A stretch of 64,000 nt of DNA from Puffinus mauretanicus (taxonomy: Eukaryota > Chordata > Aves > Procellariiformes > Procellariidae): NCBI GenBank assembly GCA_023333565.1, contig JAJKFH010000948.1, positions 4,042,001 through 4,106,000 of the forward strand, written 5' to 3'. The notes under the pieces are model-generated. The model was not told the DNA's origin. It searched no databases and saw only the letters and a list, made by a program, of their open reading frames with translations. Position numbers and translations under genes: made by a program. The first letter of the stretch is position 1. Every line of letters begins with the position of its first letter. Below are positions 23,587 through 36,082 of this stretch, piece after piece.

Positions 23587-26500
23587 GTAAAACAAGGGCT
23601 AATAGTTTGGGTGTCTTCTTACTGTGCTGATTTTTCAGGGTTTGGTTATTGACCAGTGTGATTTATTATCTTAAATTTTACCCTTCTCCAATGTCAACAG
23701 ATGCTTTTCATATTGGAAATAGATAAAACTGGGAGGACTGGGGTCTGTTATATGTGAGTGGATTTTAGAAAGGAGAAAAAAAAAAAAGTCCCTTGAGTTA
23801 ACTGTTTAACCTGTAGAACAATAGAATTGTAAAGACCACTTTGAGATGCCTGATGTATCTGCTAGAATTTAGACATCTCCTCCTCGGATTTCTTCACTAC
23901 CTGAATTATCTTCTATTTTTTAACCAATACGGAGATAACCATGACAGGGGGAGGAAGGTTACATCCATTGCAGAGAGGGAAATATTTTTCAATAAAGACA
24001 TGTTTTGGCAGCTACTTTTATGATGAGCTGACGTTTTTTCTGGCAGAGGGAGGGGTGTTAAACTGATCAAAACATTTCATTAATACTTTCTAAAAATATA
24101 GCACCTTAATAAAATAAGAACCATCGTTCTGTATAAATCTCTGGAAATTTGAGTCTGCCGTAGATTAGTATGTTCTATATATCCTACAGAATCCATCCTT
24201 TTTTATCCTGCCCTTTCTTCTGCAGGAAAAATGTGAGGATGCCAGGATGATGTAACCCTTAATGCTTCAAATAAATTTACTGAGGGTGTGGTTTTTTGAT
24301 ACTTCTTTTTTTTTTTTTTTTTTTTTTTAACTCTCTTTGCAAACATGAGCAACTATATGAGCAATTATGTCTTTAAACATCTGACTGGGTTTGCAATGAA
24401 ATGGGAAGGGAATGCAATACAGCTAATAAGGCACACATGCCTTTAGAGCAAGGAAAAATTAGAGCCTTCTATATCTCAGTAGTACCAATCTGCCAACTAA
24501 GTTTTAGTGATCCTTTTTTGTATTTCGTATCTTGCCTCCATCTCTTGTTTTGTATATACTGTGCAGCTGTGACTATAAGGTAATTGTCACCTTTTGGATG
24601 GCTTCTGAGGCTTAGCTTCAGGTTTATCTGCCGTTACATTATCTGTATGGCTCACTACACTTCTGTCAGCCTTGTCTGCACTGAAGGTGTGTGACTGATG
24701 CAGCTGAGCAGCCAGGCAGGCGACAGGATGACAAGTGGTAAGAGAGCAGCAGTGCAGTGATGGTCCCTCCTGTTCTCTGCCCGCTCCTGCAGAGAGGGCA
24801 TGTGCACAGACCTGTGCAGTGAGAGCGTGGCCGGTGGCTTATTTCTAGAGCTGTTTAACATCTGGAGCCGGAGTTAGCCATGAACTAAATGACCCAGTTA
24901 GCTGTGGGGAAAGTACTACTTGATTTTATTTTCTTTCTGCTCTTTCCTGCTTTCTCTCCTCTGTCCTACCTTCCCCTTGAGCCCCTTTTGATATGGATCC
25001 CGAAGTGCCTGTTAGAGCCTTGTATCCATTCCTGTTCTTCCTCTGCCTTTGAGCCGTGCCACCAAGCTGCTGCTTCCGCACTGCCGGAGCTCCTGCAGGA
25101 GGGACCACTGATTGTTCAGGGCAGGGCGTCTCTCTGCTTGCCTCTTTTGTATCCGGGGTATAGGATGGAGAGGAGGACAGAGGGAGCCGAAGCCTAAAGC
25201 CCTGTGTTCAGTATCGCTGCAGGTATGGTTCAGATACAGTTGTCATGGGATGCTGCAGCTCTCAAAGATATCTAGTATAACACAGAGAATTTTTGAACAA
25301 TACAGCTGTAAATATCTGCTAAACCCTTATAAGATTGAAATCTGAGATGTATAACTTGCCCAAATTGGAGAAATGTTTTCCACAAGATGAGGAAACATGG
25401 AGTTTTCTACCATAAAGTCAAACTCTTGTTATATTAAATCCCTCTTGACAATACTTGGCTTATTTTTTCTTTGTAATTCAGTTTAAAAATCTTATTTTTG
25501 GAAATTTAACTGAAATGCCCAAGTAGCTACATTCGGCTAAGCCTTAGGTGCCTTAAAATAAGGCCTTGAAAAGGAAACTATTGAGTAAGCCTGACTTGAG
25601 TAGCAAGACATTACCAACTGTGCTTTCTGCAAGTCTTGCACTTTATGCTGTAGTTGCAATCAAAGCATATATAAGGTTATGTGCTTTGAAACAGAATGCA
25701 AGGGGAGCTAGTTCATATAGCCTCCTGTAAGCTTTAACAAAAATAATGCTTTATTTTTATAACTATTAATCAGGAATTATTTATGGACGTCTCTATTCTG
25801 CATAAAATAATAAAGGTTTTTATATTTATCTGTCTCTGAAAACTGTTATCATTAGCCATTTTTTGTTTTAAGCGTCATAGTGCATTGGAAGAAGTTGTAA
25901 CAAGTGGCTTTATTTTACAAATAGTGGTATAAATATAACTTTCTTTATCATATTAGCTCGTTATCATTATGAAATGCAAAAACGATGCAGCTGTCCATGT
26001 ATCTTCAGAGAATCTAGCTCATTTATATATTTATTCAGACTTAAGACATCAGTTACTTTTTCTGCAAACATAATGCAATTTTTTACTGCTTATTCAGTCA
26101 GCATGGTTTTGGCGTAGTAAAAAAGACATCCCTTTCCCCCTTATAGTGATGCATTTATTCAGAATAAAAGGAAGGCATTATACAGGAAAAATAGTTTTCC
26201 GACATGCATTTTCCAAAATCCTTGCAAGAAATATGGACTTCATTTTTCCACTTACTGAGGGGTTTTACTAGCCTCCTCAGTCTTGCTTTAAACTTGGAGT
26301 ATGCTATACTTTGTGCTATCTCCATATGATATATTGTGATCCGTAAAAACTAATAAAATTTATGGGCCTCATGAGAGCTACATGTGCTCATACAAGTCTG
26401 ATAGTTGACTGTCTCAAATATGGACTTATTACGGGCCCAGGAAGGCTCACAAATTTTTGAGACAACGACTTCCTCTGTGACACATTTTCTATTTGTCTTT

Positions 26501-27161
26501 GGAGCACCTTTTAACCACAAAATGCATGCTTCCTTTTTTGTAGTGTTTTTTTTTTCTTTAAATACCTCACTTGTGCCTGTACAATAAAGTACTTGGTTAG
26601 CCATTCACAATTAATTTTGTAAGCATAAAAATATGTATGACAGGTGCAGTTTTTGCCCATGCAAACTCGAACCAAGTGTTGGACTTCCTTCAACTGCAGA
26701 CCTTTAATTTCATTAATTAATTGGTGTATCTTAATGATGAATCTATCCCTTTATAAAACACAGTATTAACATATTGCTGGAAAAAGACTAATGGAACCTA
26801 AGTGTTGCTGATGATAAATTTTTCAATATGGGGAAATATGATAAGGTAATTGGTTTACTTTCCTATACTCCCTCTTCTCTTATGTTCAGGAAGTAAAGAA
26901 GGGGGAGAACTTAATCTTATCATCTAATGCATAAGGTAAATCAGGAATAAAACTAAGGTGCTTGAGCAGAATGCCTAAAGAATGTCAAGGCCAGTTGAAT
27001 GAAGGTAATGCCACTAACATTGATCTCCCTTTTCACAGGATTACTTCTTATTGCTCAACACCCCTGGGGCTTTGCAAAAAACCTCTGGTTTTTCTCTTCT
27101 TTCCTCTTCCATCTTCCCCTCGCCACATTATACTCCAGCTGTTAATCCCCTAGAAATGAGT
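23587..27161. other. Noncoding stretch
   Basis: It includes a T23 run at 24306-24328 and a locally GC-richer block at about 24660-25200. A 102-codon frame (24889-25197) there lacks splice signals and looks like chance. A pyrimidine-rich AG at 27039 is followed by a short open frame with no good donor. No repeats are recognised until the LTR at 27162. Confidence 0.5.
24306..24328. repeat. T23 homopolymer
   Basis: An uninterrupted run of 23 T. It could be an old poly(A) tail in reverse orientation, but no recognisable retroposed sequence adjoins it. Confidence 0.9.
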
Positions 27162-27678
27162 TGTGGTGTGTTGCCCCTGGCCAGCAGCTAAGCACCCACC
27201 CAGCCGCTCACTCGTTTCCCACCTCCAGCAGTACAGGACAGAGGATAGGAAGAGAAAAAGCAAGAACAACCATGTTCAAGATAAAGACAGTTTAATAAGT
27301 GAAGGAAAGAGGAGAGAGGAAAAAAGAAATAATGCAAAGGCAATTATTCATCACCTCCCATAAGCAGACTGATGCCCAGCCAGTCTACAAGTAACTGCTA
27401 CTTTGGAAGACAAAAGCCCTGAAGTTTTTTATTGCTAAGCAATGTTACATGGTTCAGAATATTCCTTTGGCCAATTCAGTTCACCTGTCTACAGGCTGGG
27501 GGGGTGCGAAGCGTGGCAGAGTGAGAAAAAGAGAAAGCCTTGATGCTGCGCAAACACCTCTCAGCACTAGCCAAAAGATTGGTGTGTCATCAACACTGTT
27601 TTAGTCACAAATCCAAAACACGGCACTCTATGGGCAGCTATGAAGAAGGTTAATTCCATCCCAGCCAGGTCCAGTACA
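27162..27678 (-). mobile_element. Decayed solo LTR of an avian endogenous retrovirus
   Basis: Read on the minus strand, the segment begins TGTACTGG and ctggctgggatgg, passes a gttttggatttgtgac stretch and cagtgttgatgacac, and ends with ctgctggccaggggcaac...CA. This order of landmarks is that of a common bird ERV LTR, which I know as widespread in neoavian genomes; the exact family name I cannot fix. A TATA-like aataaaa lies at about 27430-27440 and an ATTAAA poly(A) signal at 27291-27296 (minus strand). The flanks tgagt (left) and ggagt (right) match at four of five bases and may be the target-site duplication. No internal retroviral coding sequence is present, so this is a solo LTR from recombination. 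It is diverged and probably inactive. Confidence 0.7.
27291..27296 (-). promoter_or_regulatory. ATTAAA poly(A) signal of the LTR
   Basis: On the minus strand the sequence reads cttATTAAActgtctttatc, the poly(A) signal region of this LTR type. It supports the orientation of the element. Confidence 0.5.
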
Positions 27679-28683
27679 GGAGTGCGATTGAAGAACAGAT
27701 TCTTTTTTGTTTTAAATACATCTTTGTTCACCTTGTTCCTTTCCTTTTCACAGAGAAATGTCTAGTTTTCTCTGCTTTGATTAGCTACCTGCAATGCCCT
27801 GCTGTCGTTAAGGTTTCCACCATCCCTTCCGCTCCAGTGAGAGGAGAAGAATCACAGTACAAGCTCCTTTTCCACAGCAGCAGGTAGATAGTTTCACATG
27901 TTCTGATTATTTTTCTTGTAGGTACATGATCATCTTTTGGCCCCTGTCCAAACGCTGTATAACTCGGCAGCGTCTGATGGTTCTTTGGCAGAGTCAAGAG
28001 GTTTGTGGTAACAATCTAATTTTCCCACAGGGCATCTGTCAGTGCTAAGACAACCCTTCGTTTTAAAGAGAAGGAATCCTAAAGTTAGGAAACTGTTCAG
28101 TGAATGTGCAGCACTCTTGATAGTCAATACTTATGAGGAAATAAGGAGAAAATAGTAGGAAAATTTTATTTTAATCCTGTGCAATGAGTGTAATTCTGCC
28201 TGGGCTTGTTTTACCTCTGTGTTTGGTTTTTTTTTTTTTCCCAATCCTGCAACGAAAGTGAAGTTGCATTAGAAACTGTTGTCTTTTGTAGCACTAGACT
28301 TGGAATAATGCCTGTTAATTAAACTTCACCTGAGCCAATACAGCTTTCTGCATACATGTAAAAGCATGATACTCTATTGTGCAGAGAAGAAAACATCCAG
28401 CCTTGCAAAAGCTTTTCTCATATCTGTTGATGTTGCTGGACATGCAAAGACCCGTGTGTTCAGTTTCTGTTTTCTCACTTTGAGGATGTTTGCGAAGAGT
28501 AACCTGTAACTATTGCCAGAACAATAGTTCAGGCTTTTCAGAACAGAGTTAAAGCACCCGGTGCTGAGGAAAGTGTGAGTACATTGTAAGACAAGACAGT
28601 ATTTAGTGCTTCTACCAATCACTTAAGTTATAGTAGCAATATAGTACTAATAACATGCTCTTTCTCCCCTCTTCATCTTTCAG

Positions 28684-28737
28684 AATACTTTAGTTTGTGT
28701 GGAACAAAATGATCAAACTGCTATTCGTACTTTGCCA
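28684..28737 (+). CDS. Weak candidate exon
   Basis: The acceptor ctcccctcttcatctttcag is strong and ends at 28683. A phase 0 frame begins NTLVCVEQNDQTAIR and stops at a TGA around 28755. Possible donors are at 28737/28738 (cca|gtattt) and nine bases later (cgg|gtggtt). The phase does not fit the end of 23456-23586, so an extra exon would be needed. It is short and may be chance. Confidence 0.15.
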
Positions 28738-31690
28738 GTATTTCGGGTGGTTTGATTTGACAGTTGTGTTTATCAGCTCCAAAGGCAGGCATATTTTTAG
28801 CGGTTGAGCTGCATATTTTGGTAATAATAGTACACTAGTTCCTCTTGATTTTTTTTTTTTTTTTGTGTTTCATGAGATACTTTTGTAATCAGCTAGTCCA
28901 CATCTGTATGTCTTGTATTCTAGTACAGAATGTGAGGAAGTTTACAGGTTGTTATTATTCTTTTTTAATAGTAAGCAAATGAATCTCTTGGGAAAAGTGG
29001 TCACGTTTGGTCACAGCTAGCTGCATAAAATCTTAGTTATGTGTAAGTGGATGGCTGTGATAGGAATTTGTAGACCTGTTTATAGAGAAGTAAATTCTCA
29101 TCCAAATATTTATGGACTCCTGGGTCTGTAAATGCAGAGTTTGAAATAATGGCTGTGAAAAATCTCAGCTCCTGGATGGATGTCCCAAAAGTGTTCAGTG
29201 CTAAAGAATTCTGGATAGTTTATAGAGGGCAGTTTGTGTGTCAATAAAGTTCATTCATTTGCATCTATAAGCATTAGATTAGAGTGCATAATTATTTTCT
29301 TTTATAAAGCTTGTAAAGCCTTTAGACTTACAGAGAAGCCCTTGGCCTCATTAAGATGGTACATTGTGATGATGGTGACAGCTTTGCTGCAGGAGGAGAA
29401 AGTATTGTCTGCATCTAGACAGGGGCTTCCCCCCTGAGGGATACGCAGTGACAGGCAAAGCCATGCGAGGGTTGTGATGGGGGCTGGAATATGCATACTG
29501 TGGTTCAGGAGACCAAAGCTCTGTCTAAACCTAATAGCAGATTTCTGACAAAAAAGGATCCTTCAGGGAAGGATGTGGGAGCAGGACAGGTAGAAAGTAA
29601 TCCTTCTCCGAATAAATATATCTAACTTCTGCCAACCTGCGTCTTCGAGTGGTAGCCCTTCTGTGAGCGTATGTACGGGTGCTGTGAATGGTATTCAAGA
29701 GAAATAGGCGCAAATTATTTGCACTGGGATAGCAGAACTGTGTCGGGACTTAAAGCAAGAAAAGTAAAGTGCTTGGGGTGCAGCATATCCCACTCCCAAA
29801 ATTGCCGTTTTAGAGGTTTTGAGTGCACTTCAGAAGAGATTTGCACTGTATGGCTGCAGCTGTGTACCATTCCTGTTATATTTGCTGAGAAAAGGCTTTG
29901 CTGTGTATTAATAGAAAATATTAATTTAAAAAGCAGATAAGACAGGTCTTTAATTTGGAATTTGGCATAAGGAAAAAACTAAGGAAGTAAATGACTTCTA
30001 TCTTTCCTTGCAATTGAAGTTTCTGTTGGTTGATGTGATTTGCAAGGAAACTGCAGTGGTATTTGCATTGGTTAGATTCTTGTTCTTCTTACCTTGGCTA
30101 CCTACATAGCAGACTCCATGCAAGAAAGCATTTCTTCCCTTTCTAGGGCTTGGAAACTTTAGGAAAGCTCTAGCTCTAGGATTTCCAATTTGTATGCTTT
30201 TTACTGTTATTTAAACTCCCACTTTCTTCTCCTTCTATGATGAATTTTGTGTATTACTGTTGTAGAATAAGAGAAGGTGTTTAAGCATTTTCTAGATATG
30301 CTGTTCTCTGGTTTCGTTTTGCCCTTAGTTTCCAGGAAGAAACATTAAATGTAAATCATTTTTCTTTATTTGCAATAGGTCAGACTAATTTAGCTAAAGT
30401 TCACACGCATCTGCATAGAAGATTATTGTAAACACAATAAAATTCAAAGGTCATTTCTGTGACTGAAAGAGGATCAAAGGTGCTTTCTGTGCTATTTAAA
30501 TCCACTTCAGAGAGTTGTAGTGTGTTTAGCAAAGGGTGAAAGTCCAAGGCTTTCCCTTGCTGTTGTCCTTTATATAACTCTATGAACTATTCACTGGTCT
30601 ATCATTATAACATGTTCAATGGTGAATGAAGGAGAATCTGGCAAGGGGAACCCAGTTGGAGTAAAAGACCTGATGTATGCTGATTTTGTTGATATGTTTC
30701 ATCAGTTGAACAGTAGCAGCTTAGAAAGCAGAAGTCAATCTTACCCCCGATTATGAAGCCTGAATACTTACAGCCCATTACAAAAGTACATGCTGATCTT
30801 CAGAGTCGGGTTGCAAAACCATTGTGCTTTACCAAAATGATCTTGAATAACAGATCTGTATGTGGGATCTTACGGTGTTTCCTGGTGCTTAAGGAGGAAT
30901 ATGCCTTGCTTGGTTTCTGTAAAATGCTAATATTGCCACGTATTTCTTTTACCTAACAGTCAGAATATTTGCTATGGAGCTGGTCTAGCCCAACTGGGCC
31001 CTTTTGAAGCAATTTAAGTGGAGGTTATTAGGCCATTACACTACTCTTAGGCTAAAGAAGCAGCCTGAAATTGTGGATACATTTGGCTCACTATCTGCAG
31101 GTAATAGTCTCTTCAGAAATCATGGTTTGCAGTACAGATAATCAGAAAAACGTGCCCAGGATTCACTGGTCAGCAGTTTGATGGTACTGTAAACGAAGAT
31201 GACTTGCTGATGTAATTTGTAATGTAATTTTTTTATCCTGTCCTGAACTGATCAATTGCTCTCTAATTATCGGGGATGTTGTTTAACTCTTGTTTCTATA
31301 ATGTGAACTTGTAATAACTTGTTATATTGCATAATCAAATCAGTTAACATTAATTAAAATATATTCTCTGAAGAGCAAAGAGTTACAGAGAAATACTTAG
31401 ATTTATTGTTTCCCTTTTTCATTTAGTTTTGACCTCTGGTTCTGATTTCATTATGGCTGCTGAGCTCTGGTAGCCGATTAGAACCATAGAATGAGAAAGG
31501 AGTGCAGTATTTTGGTCATGAGGCTGGCGAGGTTTGCACTGATTCTCAGATCTTCCAATGTTCTATTTAAAAAAAAAAATAAAAAATAAAAAATTTGGTT
31601 TGACTCTGCTACAGATACCATATAAATTCTTCCCTCTCTTTTTCAGAGTTAACAAAATTATAGCTATGGGCCTATAGAGAGGCCAAGGTA

Positions 31691-31799
31691 ACACTCACCC
31701 ACCCACCCACCCCCAAAAACCCTCCAAAAACAGACTGACTAAAAAACCAGCAAAACACCCAGCCAAACAACAGCAATAACAAAAACAAAACCCCAAACC
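31691..31799. repeat. A/C-rich low-complexity block with (CACC)n
   Basis: Four to five CACC units are followed by about 90 bp made almost only of A and C (aaaccc, caaaac and similar). Such patches are common in bird DNA and have no coding content. Confidence 0.85.
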
Positions 31800-34700
31800 T
31801 TGTGTGGAGTGAAAGGAAAAATACCTTTTCATTAAAGCCCTGAAACATCTTCCAAGCTGATCTAACTCACTGATGAATGGCTTTGACTACACAGTCATAT
31901 GTAGATTAATAGGAAAATTTCATTCCTGATGTAGAAAGATTGCTTCAGCATGCAAGTCTTCCAACTAGCAAAATGCCAGTCTGAAATTACCCTGTTCAGC
32001 TGAGTCCATTGCAAAGAAACTAGCAACGTTTCCATGGAAAAACACAGACTCCGTCAAGAAACTGTCTAAGCTTCATGGTACTACCCAAAAGGGAATTACC
32101 CCCTGAGCGGATGAGGCAATTAATCTCTGTTTCTATCCCTTCGCTTGGAGACTTCTGGCTGCAGTGAACAAAGCCCCTTAAAAGCAATAAAAAGGTTGCT
32201 CCCTGACTGCTTCTACAGAAATTTATTGGATATTGTCCACAGAAAGACATTTCCCAGTGGAATGTCTCTTTTCACCGGTAGCCTTTGGAAATTGCAAGAA
32301 CCACAAAGCATGCACCTACATATGCTCTGTGCTGCTCTGTGAATGGAGCGCGTTAGTATTCTGCAAGAATGGGATGTGAGACACTACATTATGTTCGGAT
32401 TATTATCCAAGCCAGATCCTGAAAGAATGAAATGAGGATGCTAGTAAATGTGACAGCTTAACAACAACAGTATTTGATTTCATATTAATTTATCTCTTGT
32501 GGAGAACAGATATATTGTTTTTTAGACACATCTGTATTCCTCAAAGAAAACCAATTCAAGTTGAAAGAAAGTTTGAATGCCAGGAAGAAGATCATTAGGT
32601 GTGATAAATGCATCTCTGAATGATCTTAGTGTGCCTGCTGAAGGGAAGAGTTTCAGGGAAGACTGGCAGAAATTAAAAGTTTTCAGCTCTGAAAAGTTTC
32701 TTGTTGGCGATACTAGTGACAACCAACATGTCTCAGAGCTATCACTGAAAAAGCTGGAAACTATTTCCTCTGATGCTATAGCCCTTTCTCTTGGGAAGTA
32801 AAATGGGCAAGTGGATTCTGGTGTGATTAGAAGTAAATGCTTAATTTAATTAGCGTTAGCTTTGCAGGACAGAATCCTCTGTAGGATAGATAGATCAAAC
32901 TTTATTGGGGTAGTTTGCATGTAGTATGTACTTGTCCTGTAACTCTGCTTAAATTAGCAGGTTAAAGTTCCTTATAAGTATAAGCAGCTTATACGTCCTC
33001 TGGATTTGACCTGTGAAAAGAAAAGGACACTTAAAAGCAGAAGTCAAGATACTCAGATAGTATTTTATATTTATTTATGTATTCTTCCCCGATGGGCATT
33101 TAACTCCAGTTAGTTTTGTGGAGCCTGAGTTACCGTAGGAGTATTCTGCGCTGTACTGCAGTGTGCTGGGAGAGAACCTCCATGTTAGTCATCCAGATGT
33201 TTGTTTGGTCACAGGTGGAGAAGGAGGAAGTTCTCAGTTAACGAGTAGTGTTTCCTAATCCACCAGTGCAATTTAATTTATCTGAGTTACATCAGTGATA
33301 CCAAATGCAAAAATAAATATATGGAATTACTTCAAGTGATGCTCAAAACGTTCAAGTTGAATTGTTTTGCAATATTTTCACTTGCAACTTATGAACAACT
33401 TCCAATTTTCAGTAATGTTCAGTAATCTGTAATATTTTAAAGTTATCTAGATTTATTGTTGCCTATGTTCTTATGTTGCTTGTCCTTTAACATAAGAAAT
33501 GAAACATACCAAAACACGATGCCCTCTAATTATCAGTTTGAGGAATAAGCCTAGTAAGTGCCAAGTTTCAGTGAGTTTACCTTGGTGGTTGACCCATATC
33601 TGTAGTACTTGCTCCTATTCAACATAGGAGTCAAGTTAACAAACTCATTATTTGTATGGGATTGAACTGGGAGGACCATGTACATTTTGTGGTTATGGAA
33701 TTTAAGTTGGATTGGAGAAGCACCGTGTGCGATTTTTTTTTTCTCTCTTCCTGTTTAATGTGCATCTTGAAAGCCTTATGGCCTTTCATACATATTAGAG
33801 AATGATTGATACGTGAATTGTGTAAACAGAAAGTCTAAATACAAATGTGCTTAGTCATAGGAATCAGTGAATAGTATGGCTTTTTGAAAAGTTCCTACAA
33901 GCAGCTGGGATTCAAAATAAAAAATTGCTTCTAATGTAGGTCCAGGCTAGCTACATGGCTCGTCCCTTTGAAGAATGTGGATGCGCCTCCTCCAAACGTG
34001 TCAGGCATGGATATAGCCTCCCTGCGTGTATAAGCAGAGTGCAGCTTGGCTGCTTTTTTCTGGAGGTGAAAAAATCCCTCTTTGGCTGCAAAGCAGCAGT
34101 CTATTTTCCGTTTTGAGAGTCACTGCTTTCTGAAAGTTGTGTAGCTGGGACTTGTTTGTTGCATTACTTCTCCAGCTCAGTCCTTTAACAATTACTTTAT
34201 TGCCTGCTTTTGGCCTCAGTCAAAGAGCAGGGCAAAGCTGAAGCAGACAGAAGTCACATATACTATAGCGTCCTTGGGAAATACAGTGAAGACATTTTCC
34301 TAGGGTTTTTTACTGCTTCCAAATGATACTAATCTAAAATGGTCTTCTGTGCAATCAGTCTTTGCAGGAAGACTCTCCTGGAAACTTCATATATTACTTA
34401 TGTCAGAAGTCTGAATCCATATTCATGATTATTCAATTACCCTGATGCTTTGAACTGAAACAGCATTAGTGACTGTATTTCTATTAGAAACCTGCCCAAA
34501 CACTGAATTTCATCACAGCCCCTCCACAAAAAAACCCAAAAAACAAAAAATAAAACCCAAGCATGGTAGTCAAGCTGACTCAGCCTCCTTAAAATATTCT
34601 TTTACAGATATTAGTATTGAAAACGGAGGTTTTTTTTTTTTATTCAACCATTATCCAAGTTACAATTTGCTTTCCTTCTGACATGAATATTATTTTCAGT

Positions 34701-36051
34701 TTAATATTATTCTCTGTATTTAAGACTCATAACTCATTAAAACAAACATCCAGATACCTCATTACTAAGAAAGAGTGAATACCAAAAAATCTGAAATCTT
34801 CTGTAGAATCCTGCTGGAAAAATACTCCATATTTAATTGGATTGTAGTTTATGAATGAAGGTGATCTGAACTGAGTTACACCCGCTTTGAAGAACAGAGG
34901 TCAAGCAAATACCGTGAGCCTTACAGGGGACCCAGCGGATGCTAAAGGTTCCCTCTCTGTCTCAGCAGAATCTCTCAAATTCTGTACAGGTCCTCTCGTG
35001 ACAGCTGGCTGTGCATCAGGAGCCAGTTATTGTCCAAGACAAAGTCTGCCAATGCTAATCTGGGTGATTATTGCTATTTTTTTAACCAGATGGAAGGGTA
35101 TACAGGGACATAGCGCCCGAGGCTGAGTTTTATAGCACATGGTGGAGTGCATGCCGTGGGTGTCAGAAATCATCCAGCCTGCACGCATTTTGTATATGGA
35201 CAGGCACATTTCCTCCAGGTGATAGGAAACCTCATTTTATTCCCAATGAATTGGTTTGGATTGGGTTGTATTCAAAATGATCAACCTTCCAGTTTAAAAT
35301 AGTAGTGATTTTCTGAAATACGTAGGAGACATAAATATATAGGAAGGCTTGTATTAAAGGAATTCAGGATAGCAGAAACTAGCCTCCAAATGTTAGGAAT
35401 TACTGTCGACTTCCTTGAATTTTTTCCTTCACACACGCAATAGGTGCATCGCGATAGGTTATTCTCATTCTAAACAATATTACACTCATAACACTTTCCG
35501 TCTGGAGTTGGAGTATTTCACTAAAGGGAAGTGTGTGGCTGTCTCCTGATGTGAACAACCTGCAGAAGTGAATGAGCACAACAGATCTGGCGAACAGTTG
35601 CGGAATGCAATGAGTGCTCACGCTGGGGAGCCGAGGATTATTTAGTTTTTAACCCTGCGAGGCCTGCAGTTTAAAAACAATGATTAATGCAGTGAATGAA
35701 TCTTGGATCCTGTCCCATGACAGTTTTAAGAGACTAAGTCACTTATGCAGCCTTGGGACTGACTCATCTTAAATGGGAATTATCATTGCTTTCTTCAAAA
35801 AGCAAGATAAATATTGCTTCTTTCACCTAATAAGGGTTGTAAAGGTTGTAAAGTTGCAGAAAAACGTTTCAGTCAGTGAAAGTGGAAAGGAGAAAATAGC
35901 TAATCTTCAAGCATAAGTATTATAAGTGTATCATTACCTTGTGCTGGAAGCTGACATACAGCTTTTCTGCTAAATATTGCCGATCTTACATTAGGCTGGG
36001 AACATTGTTTTGGGTCTTTTGATGCACTTGGTAACCTATTATATGTACTGC

Positions 36052-36082
36052 TTTTTTTTTTTTTTCCTTTCTTTTTTTTTTT
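36052..36082. repeat. Poly-T tract
   Basis: T14, cc, ttt, c, T11. On the minus strand it gives the poly-lysine part of an artefactual frame (35900-36112). Confidence 0.9.

Noticed and set aside
24889..25197. 102-codon plus-strand frame in a GC-richer block
   Set aside because: Lacks splice signals and coding bias; higher GC lowers stop frequency.
27039..27153. Possible exon after the acceptor cttttcacag
   Set aside because: The following frame is Pro/Phe-rich from a CT-rich tract and has no credible donor.
31691..31799. Telomere-like or satellite repeat
   Set aside because: The A/C-rich block has no regular CCCTAA unit; it is low complexity only.
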